This document shows positions 1-12,000 of a stretch of 64,000 nucleotides of DNA, piece after piece. The number at the start of each line of letters is the position of its first letter. Positions within the stretch are counted from its first letter, which is position 1. Source of the DNA: Burkholderia catarinensis (GTDB lineage Bacteria > Pseudomonadota > Gammaproteobacteria > Burkholderiales > Burkholderiaceae); contig NZ_MDEQ02000001.1 in the NCBI RefSeq assembly GCF_001883705.2, positions 186,001 through 250,000 of the forward strand. Direction: 5' to 3'. The position numbers were made by a program, and so were the translations under genes. The notes beneath the pieces were generated by a model. It saw nothing but the letters and a program-made list of their open reading frames with translations, did not search any database and was not told where the DNA came from.

Positions 1-3000
1 GACGTGACGGTCGGCGCGCGCGGCACGGTGCAGTCGGCGGGTGACCTGGCGTTGACGGCGCGCACCGGCAGCGTGACGTCGAACGGCACGTTGACGAGCG
101 CATCGAACCTGTCGGTGCAGGGCGCGCAGGACGTCGCGCTGCTCGGCACGACGGGCGCGATGGCGGACACGACGCTGAGCGCGGGGCGCGACGTGACGGT
201 GGGCGGCACGCTGTCCGGGCGCGGCGGCGTGCGGATCGATGCGGGGCGCGACATTGCGCTCGGCGGCAGCACGGGTTTCGTGAAGGACGTGCAGGCGCAG
301 GCGGGCCGCAACCTGTCGATGACGGGTTCGCTTGCCGCGACGAACGTGACGCTGGGCAGTGGCCAGTCGATGACGTTGCACGACGTGCAGTCGTCCGCGG
401 CCTTGCAGGCGAACGCGCAAAACGGGGCGTTGACGATTGACGGCACCGTGACGTCGTTGTCGACCACCCAGCTCAAATCAGGCGGCGATACGGCGGTGAC
501 CGGCACGCTGCAAAGCACGGGCCGCCTCGATGTCGCCAGCGGCGGCGGCGTCGCGATCGCGGGGCAGGTCAATACCGTGTCGACCGGGACGTTCCGCGCA
601 GGAAACCGGTTCAGCGTGGACGGCACGCTGCAGACGACCGGCACGCTCGATATCGCCAGCGGCGCCGACGCATCGATCGGCGGCACGGTGAACGCGCTGT
701 CGGATGCGATGCTCGCGTCGAGCGGCGGCGCGACGGTCAACGGCCTGCTGCAGAGCGCGGGCCCGCTGACGCTGACGAGCGGCGCGAACACGTCGATCGG
801 CGGCACGGTGCTGTCGACGGGTGACGTGACCCTCAAGAACGCCGCCGGCTCGCTGACGAGCACCGGCACGATCCAGGCGGGCCGCGATCTGCTGATCGAC
901 GCCGCGCACGCGGTCGATCTCGGCAAGCAGCAGACGATCGCGCAACGTGACCTGACGGTGCGTGCCGGCGGCGACCTCATCGCGAACGGCACGGTGATGG
1001 GTCAACGGAACGGCGTGCTGAACGCCGGCGGCACGCTCGGCGGCGCGGCATCGATCGCGTTCGGTCAGGCGGCGACGCTGCAGTCGGGCGGCGATACACG
1101 CCTGACGGGTTCGCTGCGCGGCGATACGGTGCAGACGCAGGCCGGCGGATCGGCGTCGCTGCACGACGTGCAGGCCGCGTCGTCGATGTCGCTCGCCGCG
1201 ACGCAGGATCTTGCGACGACGGGCAACCTGATCGGCAACGCAACGACGACACTGCAGGCCGGGCGCGATCTTGGCGTCAGCGGCGCGGTTCAGTCGTCGC
1301 AGACGCTCACGCTGACAGCCGGTCGCGATGTCGCAACCACGGGCGCAATGCGGACCGACCAGGATCTGCACGTTCATGCGGGCAACAACGCAGCAATCGG
1401 CGATGTGCAAGTCGGCACCGCGCTCGACGTGAAGTCGCAAGGCACGGCGGGCGACGGTGACGTGACGCTCAACGGCAACGCGACCGTCGCAGGCGTGACG
1501 AACGTGCAGGCGGCGCGCGACATTGTCGTGAACGGCTCGCTCACCGGCGCCACGCAGGTGGCGCTCTCGGCGCAGCACGACGTCGGCGTCAACGGCAGCG
1601 GTGCCGTCCGCGCCATCGGCGATCTCGCGATTACCGCGACGACCGGCAGCATCGCATCGGCCGGCATATTGAACGGCGCGGGCTCGTTGACCGCGAATGC
1701 GGCGCAGGACGTCGCGCTGACCGGGACGACCGTGTTCACCGGCGACGCCGCCGTGACGGCAGGCCGCGACGTGACGGTGGGTGGGACGCTGGCAGGTCGT
1801 GGCGGCGCACGCATTGACGCGGGGCGCGATATCGCGCTGGGGGGTAGTACAGGATTCCTGAAGGATGTGCAGGCGCAGGCGGGGCGCAACCTGTCGATGA
1901 CGGGGTCGCTCGCCGGAATGAACGTCACACTGGGCAGCGGCCAGTCGATGACGCTGCATGACGTGCAGTCGTCGGGCGCATTGCAGGCCAATGCGCAAAG
2001 CGGAACGCTGACCGTCGACGGCACGGTCACGTCGTTGTCGACCGCGCAGCTCCAGGCGGGCAGCGACACGACCGTGACCGGCGCGCTGCAAAGCGCGGGC
2101 CGCCTCGATCTGACGAGTGGCGGCAATCTCGGGATCGGCGGCACCGTCAGCGCGCTGTCCGATGCGGCCGTCACGTCGAGCGGCGCGGCGACGGTGAACG
2201 GGCTGCTGCAGAGCGCGGGCCCGCTGACGCTGACGAGCGGCGCGAACACGTCGATCGGCGGCACGGTGCTGTCGACGGGTGACGTGACCCTCAAGAACGC
2301 CGCGGGTTCCCTGACGAGCACCGGCACGATCCAGGCAGGCCGCGATCTGCTGATCGACGCCGCGCACGCGGTCGATCTCGGCACGCTGCAAACCACGGCG
2401 CAACGTGACATCACTGTGCTTGCGGGCGGCGACCTCATCGCGAACGGCACGGTGATCGGCCAGCGAAACGGCGTGCTGAACGCCGGTGGCGCGATTGGCG
2501 GCGCGGCGGCGATCGCATTCGGGCAGGCGGCGACGCTTCAATCGGGCGGCGATACACGCCTGACGGGCTCGCTGCGTGGCGACACGGTGCAGATGCAGGC
2601 AGGCGGCTCGGCGTCGCTGCACGACGTGACGGCCGCCGCGACGATGTCGCTCTCGGCCGCGCAGGATCTTGCGACGACCGGCACCGTGGTGGCCGGCTCG
2701 ACGGCGACGTTGCAGGCCGGCGGAAACCTGGGCGTCGACGGCGTGATGCAGGCGGTCGGCGATATCGCACTGACCGCGACGAACGGCAGCATCTCGACCA
2801 GCGGGCCGATCGCCGGCAACGGCGCGATCGGCATGCAGGCGGGTACCGACATCCTGCTGAACGGAGCGGTCGGCGCGGCGCGCGGCATGTCGCTGAACGC
2901 GGCCCGCGACGTCTCCGCGACGCAGGCCCTGAACGTGCTGGCGAACGACCTGCGGATCACCGCTGGCAACAACATCGGCGTGGCCGATGTGCAAGCGGGC

Positions 3001-6000
3001 GGGGCGTTGTCCGTCACGGCCCGAAACGGCGATGCGGCGTTCAACGGCACGGCTGCGGCGCTCGGCGAGACCACCGTGAACGCGGGGCGCGACGTGGTCG
3101 TGCGCGGCACGCTCGCCGGCGGCGGCGACGGCACGAGTGCGACGCATGCGCCGACGTCCGTGCAGGCCGGGCGCGACGTCCAGGTGACGGGCATGCTCGC
3201 GGGCGGCGCGACGCTCGGCGTCAACGCTGCGCGCGACGTGACGATCGGCAACGCCGGTCAGGTCCAGGCGGCCGGCGACATGACGCTTGCCGCCGGCGCC
3301 GGCAGTATCACGTCGCAGGGCACGCTTGCGGCAGAACGCACTGCCGCGCTGACGGCGGCCAGGGACGTTTCGCTGACCGGCAAGACGAGCGTCGGCGGCG
3401 ACGCGGCGCTGACGGCCGGGCATGACCTGACGCTCGGCGGATCGGTCGTCGGCAAGGGCGGCGCGGTGCTGAACGCGGGCAACGATGTCACGATCGGCGG
3501 CAGCACCGTCTTCACGAACGACGTCGCGGCCAAGGCCGGCAACGACCTCGCGGTCACGGGTGCGCTGCAGGGGCAGGCGGTGTCGCTGAGCGCCGCACGC
3601 GCGATCGCGCTGAAGGACGTGCAATCGAACGCGGCGCTGACCGTCAACGCCCAGGGCGGCGCGCTGACGATCGACGGCACCGTCAACTCGCTCGCAGGCG
3701 GCACGCTGAATGCCGCCGGCGACCTGACGCTCAACGGCGCGTTGCAGACGGCCGGATCGCTGAATGCCGCGAGCAGCGGCAACCTGGCGATCAACGGGGC
3801 CGTCAACGCGCTTGCCGATGCGACCTTGCAATCGGCTGCGGACCTGAACGTGAACGGCACGCTGCACGCTGGCGGCCCGCTGGCGGCATCGAGCAATGGC
3901 ACGCTGTCGGTCGGCGGCACGCTCGACGCGGCCACCGATGCGACCTTGAGCGCGGCGCGCGGCCTCGTCGTCGACGGCACCGTCAACGCCGGCCGCAAGC
4001 TCGGCATGACGAGCGGCGGCCCGACGACGCTGCGCGGCGTCGTCAACGCGGCGGCATCGGGGGCGCTGCGCTCGGACGGCGACATCACGGTCAACGGCAC
4101 GCTGCAGGCGGCAGGGCCGCTCGACGTCATCGGTGGCGGCAACACGACGGTCGGAGGCGCGCTGGTGTCGTCGGGCGACATGACGCTGCGCAATGCCGCG
4201 GGCGCGCTGACGAGCACCGGTACGCTGCAATCGGGCGGCAACCTGTCGGCCGACGCGGCCGGCACGATCGATCTCGGCCAGGGACGCACGACAGCGCTCG
4301 GCGATCTCGCGGTCAACGCCGGCCGCGATCTGCACGCGGACGGCACGGTGATCGCGCAGGGGCGCGGCACGCTGACGGCCGGCGGCGCGATCGGCGGGGC
4401 GGGGGCGCTGGCGTTCGGCGGCGCGGCGACGCTGCAGTCGGGGGGCGACATGCTGCTCACCGGTTCGCTGCGCGGCGACAGGGTCGACGTGAACGCGGGC
4501 GGTAACGCGACGCTGCACGACGTGAATGCGGGCGCGGCGATGACGCTCGCATCGGCCGGCAACCTGAGCACGACCGGCGCGGTGACCGGCAACGCTGCCG
4601 TGTTGCTGCGTGCGGGCGGCGACATCGATCACAGCGGCGTATTGCAGGCCATCGGCAATGCGACGTTCGACGCGCGCGGCGGGCATGTCGCATCGACGGG
4701 CTCGATCGAGACGAACGGCGCGCTCGCGGTGAAGGCGGGCACGGATATCGCGCTCGGCGGCAAGACGGCTTCGGCGCTGAACACCACCCTGACCGCCGGC
4801 CGCGACATCGCGATCGGCGGCTCGCTGGCGAGCGGCGGCGCGTTCGATGCGACGGCCGGCGGGAACGCGGGCATCGCCGGCGCGGTGCTGGCGATCGGCG
4901 ACACGCATGTCGGCGCGGCAAACGATGTCGACGTGACCGGCAAGCTCGAGGGCCACGGGGCCGGCGTGCTTGCTGCCGGCCGGGATCTGACCGGCGCCGG
5001 CACGATCGCGTTCGCACAGGCCGCGATGCTCGATGCGGGCCGCGATGTCGTGCAGGGCGGGCTCGTGCAGGGGCATACCGTTGCGATCACGGCGGCAGGC
5101 AATGCACGCGTGACCAACGTGCAGGCGGACGATACGTTGTCGTTGCGCGCGAACGGCACGCGCACGGACACCGGGTTCGGCAACCTGACGATCAACGGCA
5201 CGGCCGCCGCCGGCGGGCGCATCGATGCGGTCGCGGCGCAGGACGTGTCGGTGTCGGGCAAGCTGCAGGGCGCGGCCACGGTCGGCATCGATGCGGGGCG
5301 CAGCGCCGTGATCGGGGGCGCGGTCCAGTCGGGCGGCGCGATGACGATTGCCGCGCATGCCGGCGATCTTGCCGCGACTGGCGGGATCAACAGCGGCGCG
5401 ACGCTCGACGTGACGACCGGGCGCGATCTGGCGCTCGGCGCCACGACGAGCGCAGTCGGCGACATGACGCTCACCGCCGCGCGGGATCTGAACACCGGCA
5501 GCGGGTTGCTGATCGGCGATGCGAACGGCACGCTGCGCGCGGGGCGCGATATCGTCGGCGCCGGTACGCAGTCGTTCCTGCAAGGTGTGTTCGATGCCGC
5601 CGCGCAGCGCAACGCGGTGTCGGGCGGCCTCGTTCAGGCCCGGAGCGTGCAGTTGCAGGGCGGTAACGATGCGTCCGTCAATGACGTCGTATCGGCGACC
5701 ACTTTCGACCTGAAGGCGCTCGGCAACGCGGGCGGCGGCGATGCCGTGGTGCGCGGCACCGCGCAGGCGGCGGGCGCCGCGACCGCGACTGCGGCGCATG
5801 ACGTGCGGGTGACGGGCACGCTGTCGAACGGCGCGGCGCAAACGCTGAGCGCGGGCAACGACGTCGTCGTGAGCGGCACGTCGAAGTCCGCCGGCGACAT
5901 GAAGGTGGCCGCATCGGGCGGCAGCGTGCAATTGAACGGCACGACGACGTCGGGCGGCGCGCTCGACGTCCGCGCCGGCGTCGATGCGCGCTTCGACGGC

Positions 6001-9000
6001 ACGATTGCCGCGGCTGGCATGACGACAGTCCAGGCTGGCCACGATATCGGCATCGGCGGCAGCGTGGCCGGGCAGGCTGGCGGCACGCTGACGGCCGCAC
6101 GGGATATCGCCGGCGCCGGATCGGTGGCGTTCGGGCAGGATGCGACGCTCGTCGCGTCGCACGACGTCGCGTTGTCGGGGGCGTTGCAGGGCGCGAGCGT
6201 GTCGGTGACGGGCGGCAACAATGCCGGCCTCGGCAGCGTGCAGGCGGTGTCGGGCGATCTGTCGGTCGTCGCGAACGGTCTCGCGGGCGGCGGTGACGTG
6301 ACGCTCGGCGGCGCGGGCACCGCGCTGGGCGCGTTCTCGTTGCAGGCCGCGCGCGACGTCAGCGTGAGTCACGCGATCAACGCGGGGGCGGCAACGGGCA
6401 TCACCGCTGCACGCAACGTCGCGCTTGGCGACGTGAACACGGCGGGCGACCTGAACGTCACCGCGTCGAACGGAAGCGCCGCCGCGGCGAACGTGACCGC
6501 GCGCGGCAACCTGAACGTGACGGCCGGGCAGGCGATCGCGCTGTCGGGACAAACCGTGTCGGGCGGCAATGCGACGCTGGCCTCTGGCGGCGACATGACG
6601 CTGGTCGGCAGCATCGCCGCGCAGAACGCCGGCAAGCTGACGGCGGGGGGCTCGATCGATGCGGCGTCGATCGCGTTCGGCAAGCAGGCCACGGTAAGCG
6701 CGGCGAACAACATCGCCGTGAAGGGCGGCGTGACGACCGACGGCGATCTGGCGATGACTGCCGGTAACGATCTCGCGATCGGCAGCGCGCAGACGGGCGG
6801 TGCGATCGACTTGCGCGCGCAGGGGCACAACGGCGCCGGCGACGTGATCGTGAACGGCGGCCTGATTTCCGGCCAAGCGACGACGATCGCTGCCGCGCGC
6901 GATGTGGGGATCGCCGGCAGCGTCGGCAGCGGCGCAAGCCTGACGGCCGGCGCGGGACGGAACCTCGGCATTGCGGGCGCAATTCGTTCGAACGCCGATA
7001 CGTCGTTGAGCGCGACGAACGGCAATCTCGTCGTGGGCGGCGATTTCGTGTCCGTCGGCAATTTCGGTGCGCGTGCCGGCGGTTCGCTGGCGCTGCTGAC
7101 GGGCGGGCTGTCCAACGGCGACACCACATTGACGTCCGGTGGCGCGATGACGCTCGGCGGCGCACTGTTCGGCCTCGGCGGCGCGAGCCTCGACGCGGGC
7201 GGCGCGATCACGGGCGGCAGTGCGCTGACGTTCGGCAAGGATATCGGCGTGACGTCCGGCGGGGGCGTCGCGCTCGGCGCGATCCAGAGCGCAGGGAAGT
7301 TCACGGCGACGTCGACCGGCGACCTGTCGCTCGGTGCGACGACCGCGGTCGGCGGTGTGTCCGCAACGTCGCAGGCGGGCAGTGTTGCCGTCAACGGTGC
7401 GCTGCAGTCCGGCGGGAACGTGCAGATCCAGGCGGCGAACAACGTGCAGGTGACGGGCGCGCTGTCATCGATGGGGACGGTGAACGTCAACGGCGTCAAC
7501 GGCAACGTGACGCTCGCGGGCGTGTCGTCGAACGGCGATGCGACGCTGCATGCCGGGCAGGACCTTACGCTTGGCGGCTCGAGCGTCGTGGCCGGTCAGC
7601 TGGGGTTGTCGGGCGGCAACGTGACGCTCAACGGGTCGGTGGTCGGTTCGAAGAACGTGACCGTCTCCGCGCAGGGGACGGTGGATGCCGGCAACGCGAC
7701 GATCGTCGCGTCGCAGAACCTGCAGGTGAGCGGCGCGAACGTCACGCTCGGCGACGCGACGGTGGGCGGGGCACTGACCGCGCAGGCGTCGAACCAGCTC
7801 ACGCTGGCCGGCGGGCATGCGGTGAACGTGGTCGGCAATGCGACGCTGACGTCGCAGAACGGGATGTATAACGCGGCCCATGTGCTGGCCGGGTCGCTCA
7901 ACGTGTCCGCGCCGAATCTCACGAACGCGCCGGGGGCGACGCTCGCGTCGATCGGCGCGACGACGATCAACGCGTCGAACTTCACGAACGCGGGGCTGGT
8001 GAACGGCACGACGACGAACGTCACCGTGGGCGGTGGGCTGACGAACGTCGGCGGGTCGCTGATGGCGGTGGATGCGCTCGGCATCAACGCGGGTTCGCTG
8101 AACAACCAGAACGGGATCGTCTTTGCGGGAAATCCGAGCGTCGGGACGGGGGCGACCGGCGATGTGTCGTTGACGATCAACGGTGGCGACGGTACGTTCT
8201 ACAACGCGGGCGGACAGTTGCTCGCGCAACGGAACATGGGCATCAACGTCGCCAACATGACGTTCGACCCGCTGCAGGGGACGATCAGCCAGGGCGGGAA
8301 CCTGTCGGTCACTGCCGGCTACGTGAACATCGGCGGCACCTGGAACTACGGCGGGCAGAGCGTGGCGCTGACCGGCCTGAACGGCATCGCGAACTACGGC
8401 ACGATGACCGGGACCGCGGCGCTGACGCTGTCGTCCGGCGGCGGGACGTTCGAGAATCACGGGCAGGTCAGCGGCCGCGACGTGACCTTCAACGGCACGC
8501 TCAACAACGCGGCCGGTGCGGTGATGCATGCGGACAATGCGTTGACGCTGAACGGCAATACGACGAACCGCGGGACGGTCGAGGCGGGGAGCGTGCTCAA
8601 CGTCAGCGGCTGGAACTACGACAACCAGGGGGCGACGACGCAGTCGAGGGGCGACGCGAATTTCAATCTAGGCGGTTCGCTGTTCAATACGGGCGGTTCA
8701 CTATTCGCCGGCCGGAACATCGGCATCTCTGCTGCGCAGGTGATCAACGACCAGACTGCTCCGCAGGGAGCAGTCACGACCACCACGCAGGTCAGCGACC
8801 CTGCGCTCCTGATGTCAGGGTCGGTCGGCACGGTGACCGCCGGCTACGAAAAGATCTCTGGCCATGAGCAAACGGTATCGGCAGCTTACGTGACGTCGTC
8901 AGCGACGCTCGGCGGCCTGCTGGCGCCGACGGGATCGACCACGAACAGTGGTTTGTTGTCGGCATCCAATCCGGTCGCGACGTCCGGCACGGTGACGTTC

Positions 9001-12000
9001 AATCAGTATCGCATCGTGACCGGCACCAACGACCACGGCACTTCGCAGAATTCGAACTACTGGTTCGTTGGAACGGGGCCTGCGGCCGGCGCGCTCCAAT
9101 CGGCGACGTTCACGTTGCCGACGGTCTATCAAACGACGACGAACCAGCAAGCCGGAACATCGGGCGTGATTTCCGCAGGCGGCTCGATCTCGCTGACTGC
9201 CGGCCCCTTGTCGAATAAAGGCGGCCAGATCGCGGCGCAGGGCGACATCGCACTCAACGTCCAGTCGCTGAGCAACGGTGCGGTTGCTCCGACCATGACG
9301 GTCAACAGTTCGACCTATGTCGATCAGGCCCAGTACGCTAACTTTCTGGCACAGCTAGCGGCGCTCGGATCAATCGGGGTCAAGGGCACCGGCAACCCGA
9401 CCGGCGCGTTCAATTGCGACGGGGGCAACTATTGCCAGGTGGGTTCGCCCTACCTGCCGACCACGTTCCAGATCAACAGGGGGGCAGCCGCGCCTACGGC
9501 TACCGGCACGGTGACCTTCACAACGCCGACGGGCATGATCGCGGCGGGCAGCAATCTGACGATCGGCGGCGGCAATCTGACCAACCAGGGTCTGCTGTAT
9601 GCCGGCAACAACGTCGGCATTACGTCCGGCACGCTGACTAACCAGGGCGGCAACCAACAGAACTACGCGAGCCAGGTCGGCTGCGCATCCGGCGTGCCGA
9701 ACGCTGCCTGCGGCAACGCAGGCCAACCGCGCGGCAACAACCCGACCACGACGACGTTCGGTTACAGCCAGAACGACGCGACGATCTATGCCGGCCACGA
9801 TCTCGTCATCGCCGCCGGCCAGATCAACAACACGTACGGCAATCTGCTCGCGGGCCACGACATCGTCGTCGGCGGCGTCGGCACGACCGCAAGCTCGACC
9901 ACGCCCGCACAGAGCCTGAACAACACGTCCGGCAACATCGTCGCGGGCAACAACATCACGCTGAACGTCTCGGGGGCGATCACCAATAACCTGCCGCCGC
10001 CGGTTCCCGTACATGAAAACTACGGCAAGAAGGAGCAGTACTCGGGCTGCATGACCGCAGGCGGCTACAAGGAAAGCTACTGCGAGGGTTATGTCGACCA
10101 GCAGTCGGGTAGCTCGTCGGTGATCAGCGCGGGCAACAACCTGCAGGTCAATGCCGGCAGCCTGACGAACATCGGCAGCCTGATCGCCGCGGGCAACAAC
10201 GCGACGATCGCGGTTGCAGGCCCGGTCGTGAACGAGGCGCAGGTGCTGAACGCCTACTGGCACTCGCATTGGGTGCAGGAGACGGGCATGTTCAGCAGTG
10301 ACAAGCGTCACGACATCTGGGCATGCGGCACGCCGGAGCAGTGCCAGGCGCTGTATGGGAGCGCATACACGAGCACGGGCGGCACGATCGATCCGCCGAC
10401 GCCGGTCGGCAACATCGCGGCGACGATCCAGGCGCCGAACCTGTCGATCTCGTCGGGCGGGCAGATCCAGAACGTCGGCAACGTGATCGGCACGTCGGTG
10501 TCGTTGAGCGGGCAAAAGCTGATCAACGGCATCAAGACACCGAACACCTACACGCCGCAAGTCGGCTCGCCGGAACGCGTGATCACGCTGAGCCCGGTGA
10601 CGTTGCCGGGGCTGAATCTGTCAATTCCGCGCGCGGTCGGGACGGGTACGCTGCCGACGCCGGTGGCCGGCAAGGCATCGTACGTCAACGAGTCGCTCGG
10701 CGCGAGCGGGCTGCTGGGGGCGCAGGATCTGCTCAACAACCTGCCGCCGAATCTCCAGCCGTCGTCGACGTTGTTCTATTTCAATCCGCAGGAAGAGGAC
10801 CTGCTGCTGCAGCAGGCCGCACTCCAGCAGACGGGCAAGTCGAGCTTCGTCGACGGTTTGTCGTACGACAGCAAGCACAACATGTCGGTGACGGAGCAGG
10901 AAAAGGAGTACCTGTACGGGAACGCACTCGACTATTCGAAGTCGCACGGGCTGCAGCTTGGCGCGGCGCTGACGCAGGAGCAGATCAATACGCTCGACAA
11001 GCCGATGCTGTGGTACGTCGAGCAGACGGTGCCGGACCCGACGTGTCACGCGACGGGCACGGCGTCGTGCCCGACGATTACCGCACTGATGCCGCAGGTG
11101 TATCTGCCGCAGGACACGCAGGCGCTGTCGGCGGGCGGCAACATCTCCGGACACGACGTCACGCTGAAGTTCAATCAGGACGGTAACGGCAGCATCCTCA
11201 ATACGGGGAGCATCACCGCGTCGGGGACGCTGAGCGTCGACACGCACACGCTGACGAACCAGGCGAATCAGGTCAACGTCGGCGAGATCTGGCAGAAGGT
11301 CGATGGCGGGTATCTGAACACGACCGGCACGGTGGTGCAGCCGGGCGGGTTCATGAGCGCGGCGAACATGGAGTTGAATGTTCAGGCGCTCAATCAGATC
11401 GGTGGGGCACTGCAGAAGCTCAATGCGGACGGGACAGTTGACGCGGTTTCGACGCAGGCGATGCTTGCATCGCTGCAATGGCAGCTCGGCGGGGACTTCG
11501 TGCAGCAGACGCTGACCGACCATCTGCATTCGGATTTCGTGAAGGAGGGAGGCGCCTTCGGCATGGTCCAGCTGGGGGCGCTCGTCGCAGCCATTGCAAT
11601 ATCGCTCGTCACGTATGGCGCGGCGAGTGCGGCCATCGGCGCGACGCTCGGCGAGGCGGGCGGAACGTTTGCTGCGGCGACGGCAGCGACGACGACCGTT
11701 GAAGGCATTGCACTGCCGGCAGTTTCCGCCGGTCTCGGCAATATGGTGCTTTCTGCCGGCATCGCCGGTATCGCGTCGAGTGTCGGCAGCCAGCTCGTGG
11801 GCACCGGCAGCGTCAAGTGGGGCAGTGCGTTTGAGGCAGGCGCCATCGCTGCGGTGACTGCGGGGCTGACCAACGGGATTACCTATGACGCGAACGCTGG
11901 ATTAGGTTTTACGACGCAACCGCTGGTTCAGGGCGGCACGACGAGCAGTCTCGCAAGTCTGTCGGGCGTTAATCCGGCAATTGGCAATACGGCGAATCAG

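Noticed and set aside
478..6876. A 2,132-codon open frame antisense to the cdiA stalk
   Set aside because: It is Arg/Ala/His-rich with no domain, and follows from GC-rich, repeat-built coding sequence on the other strand. The plus-strand frame has clear adhesin repeats.
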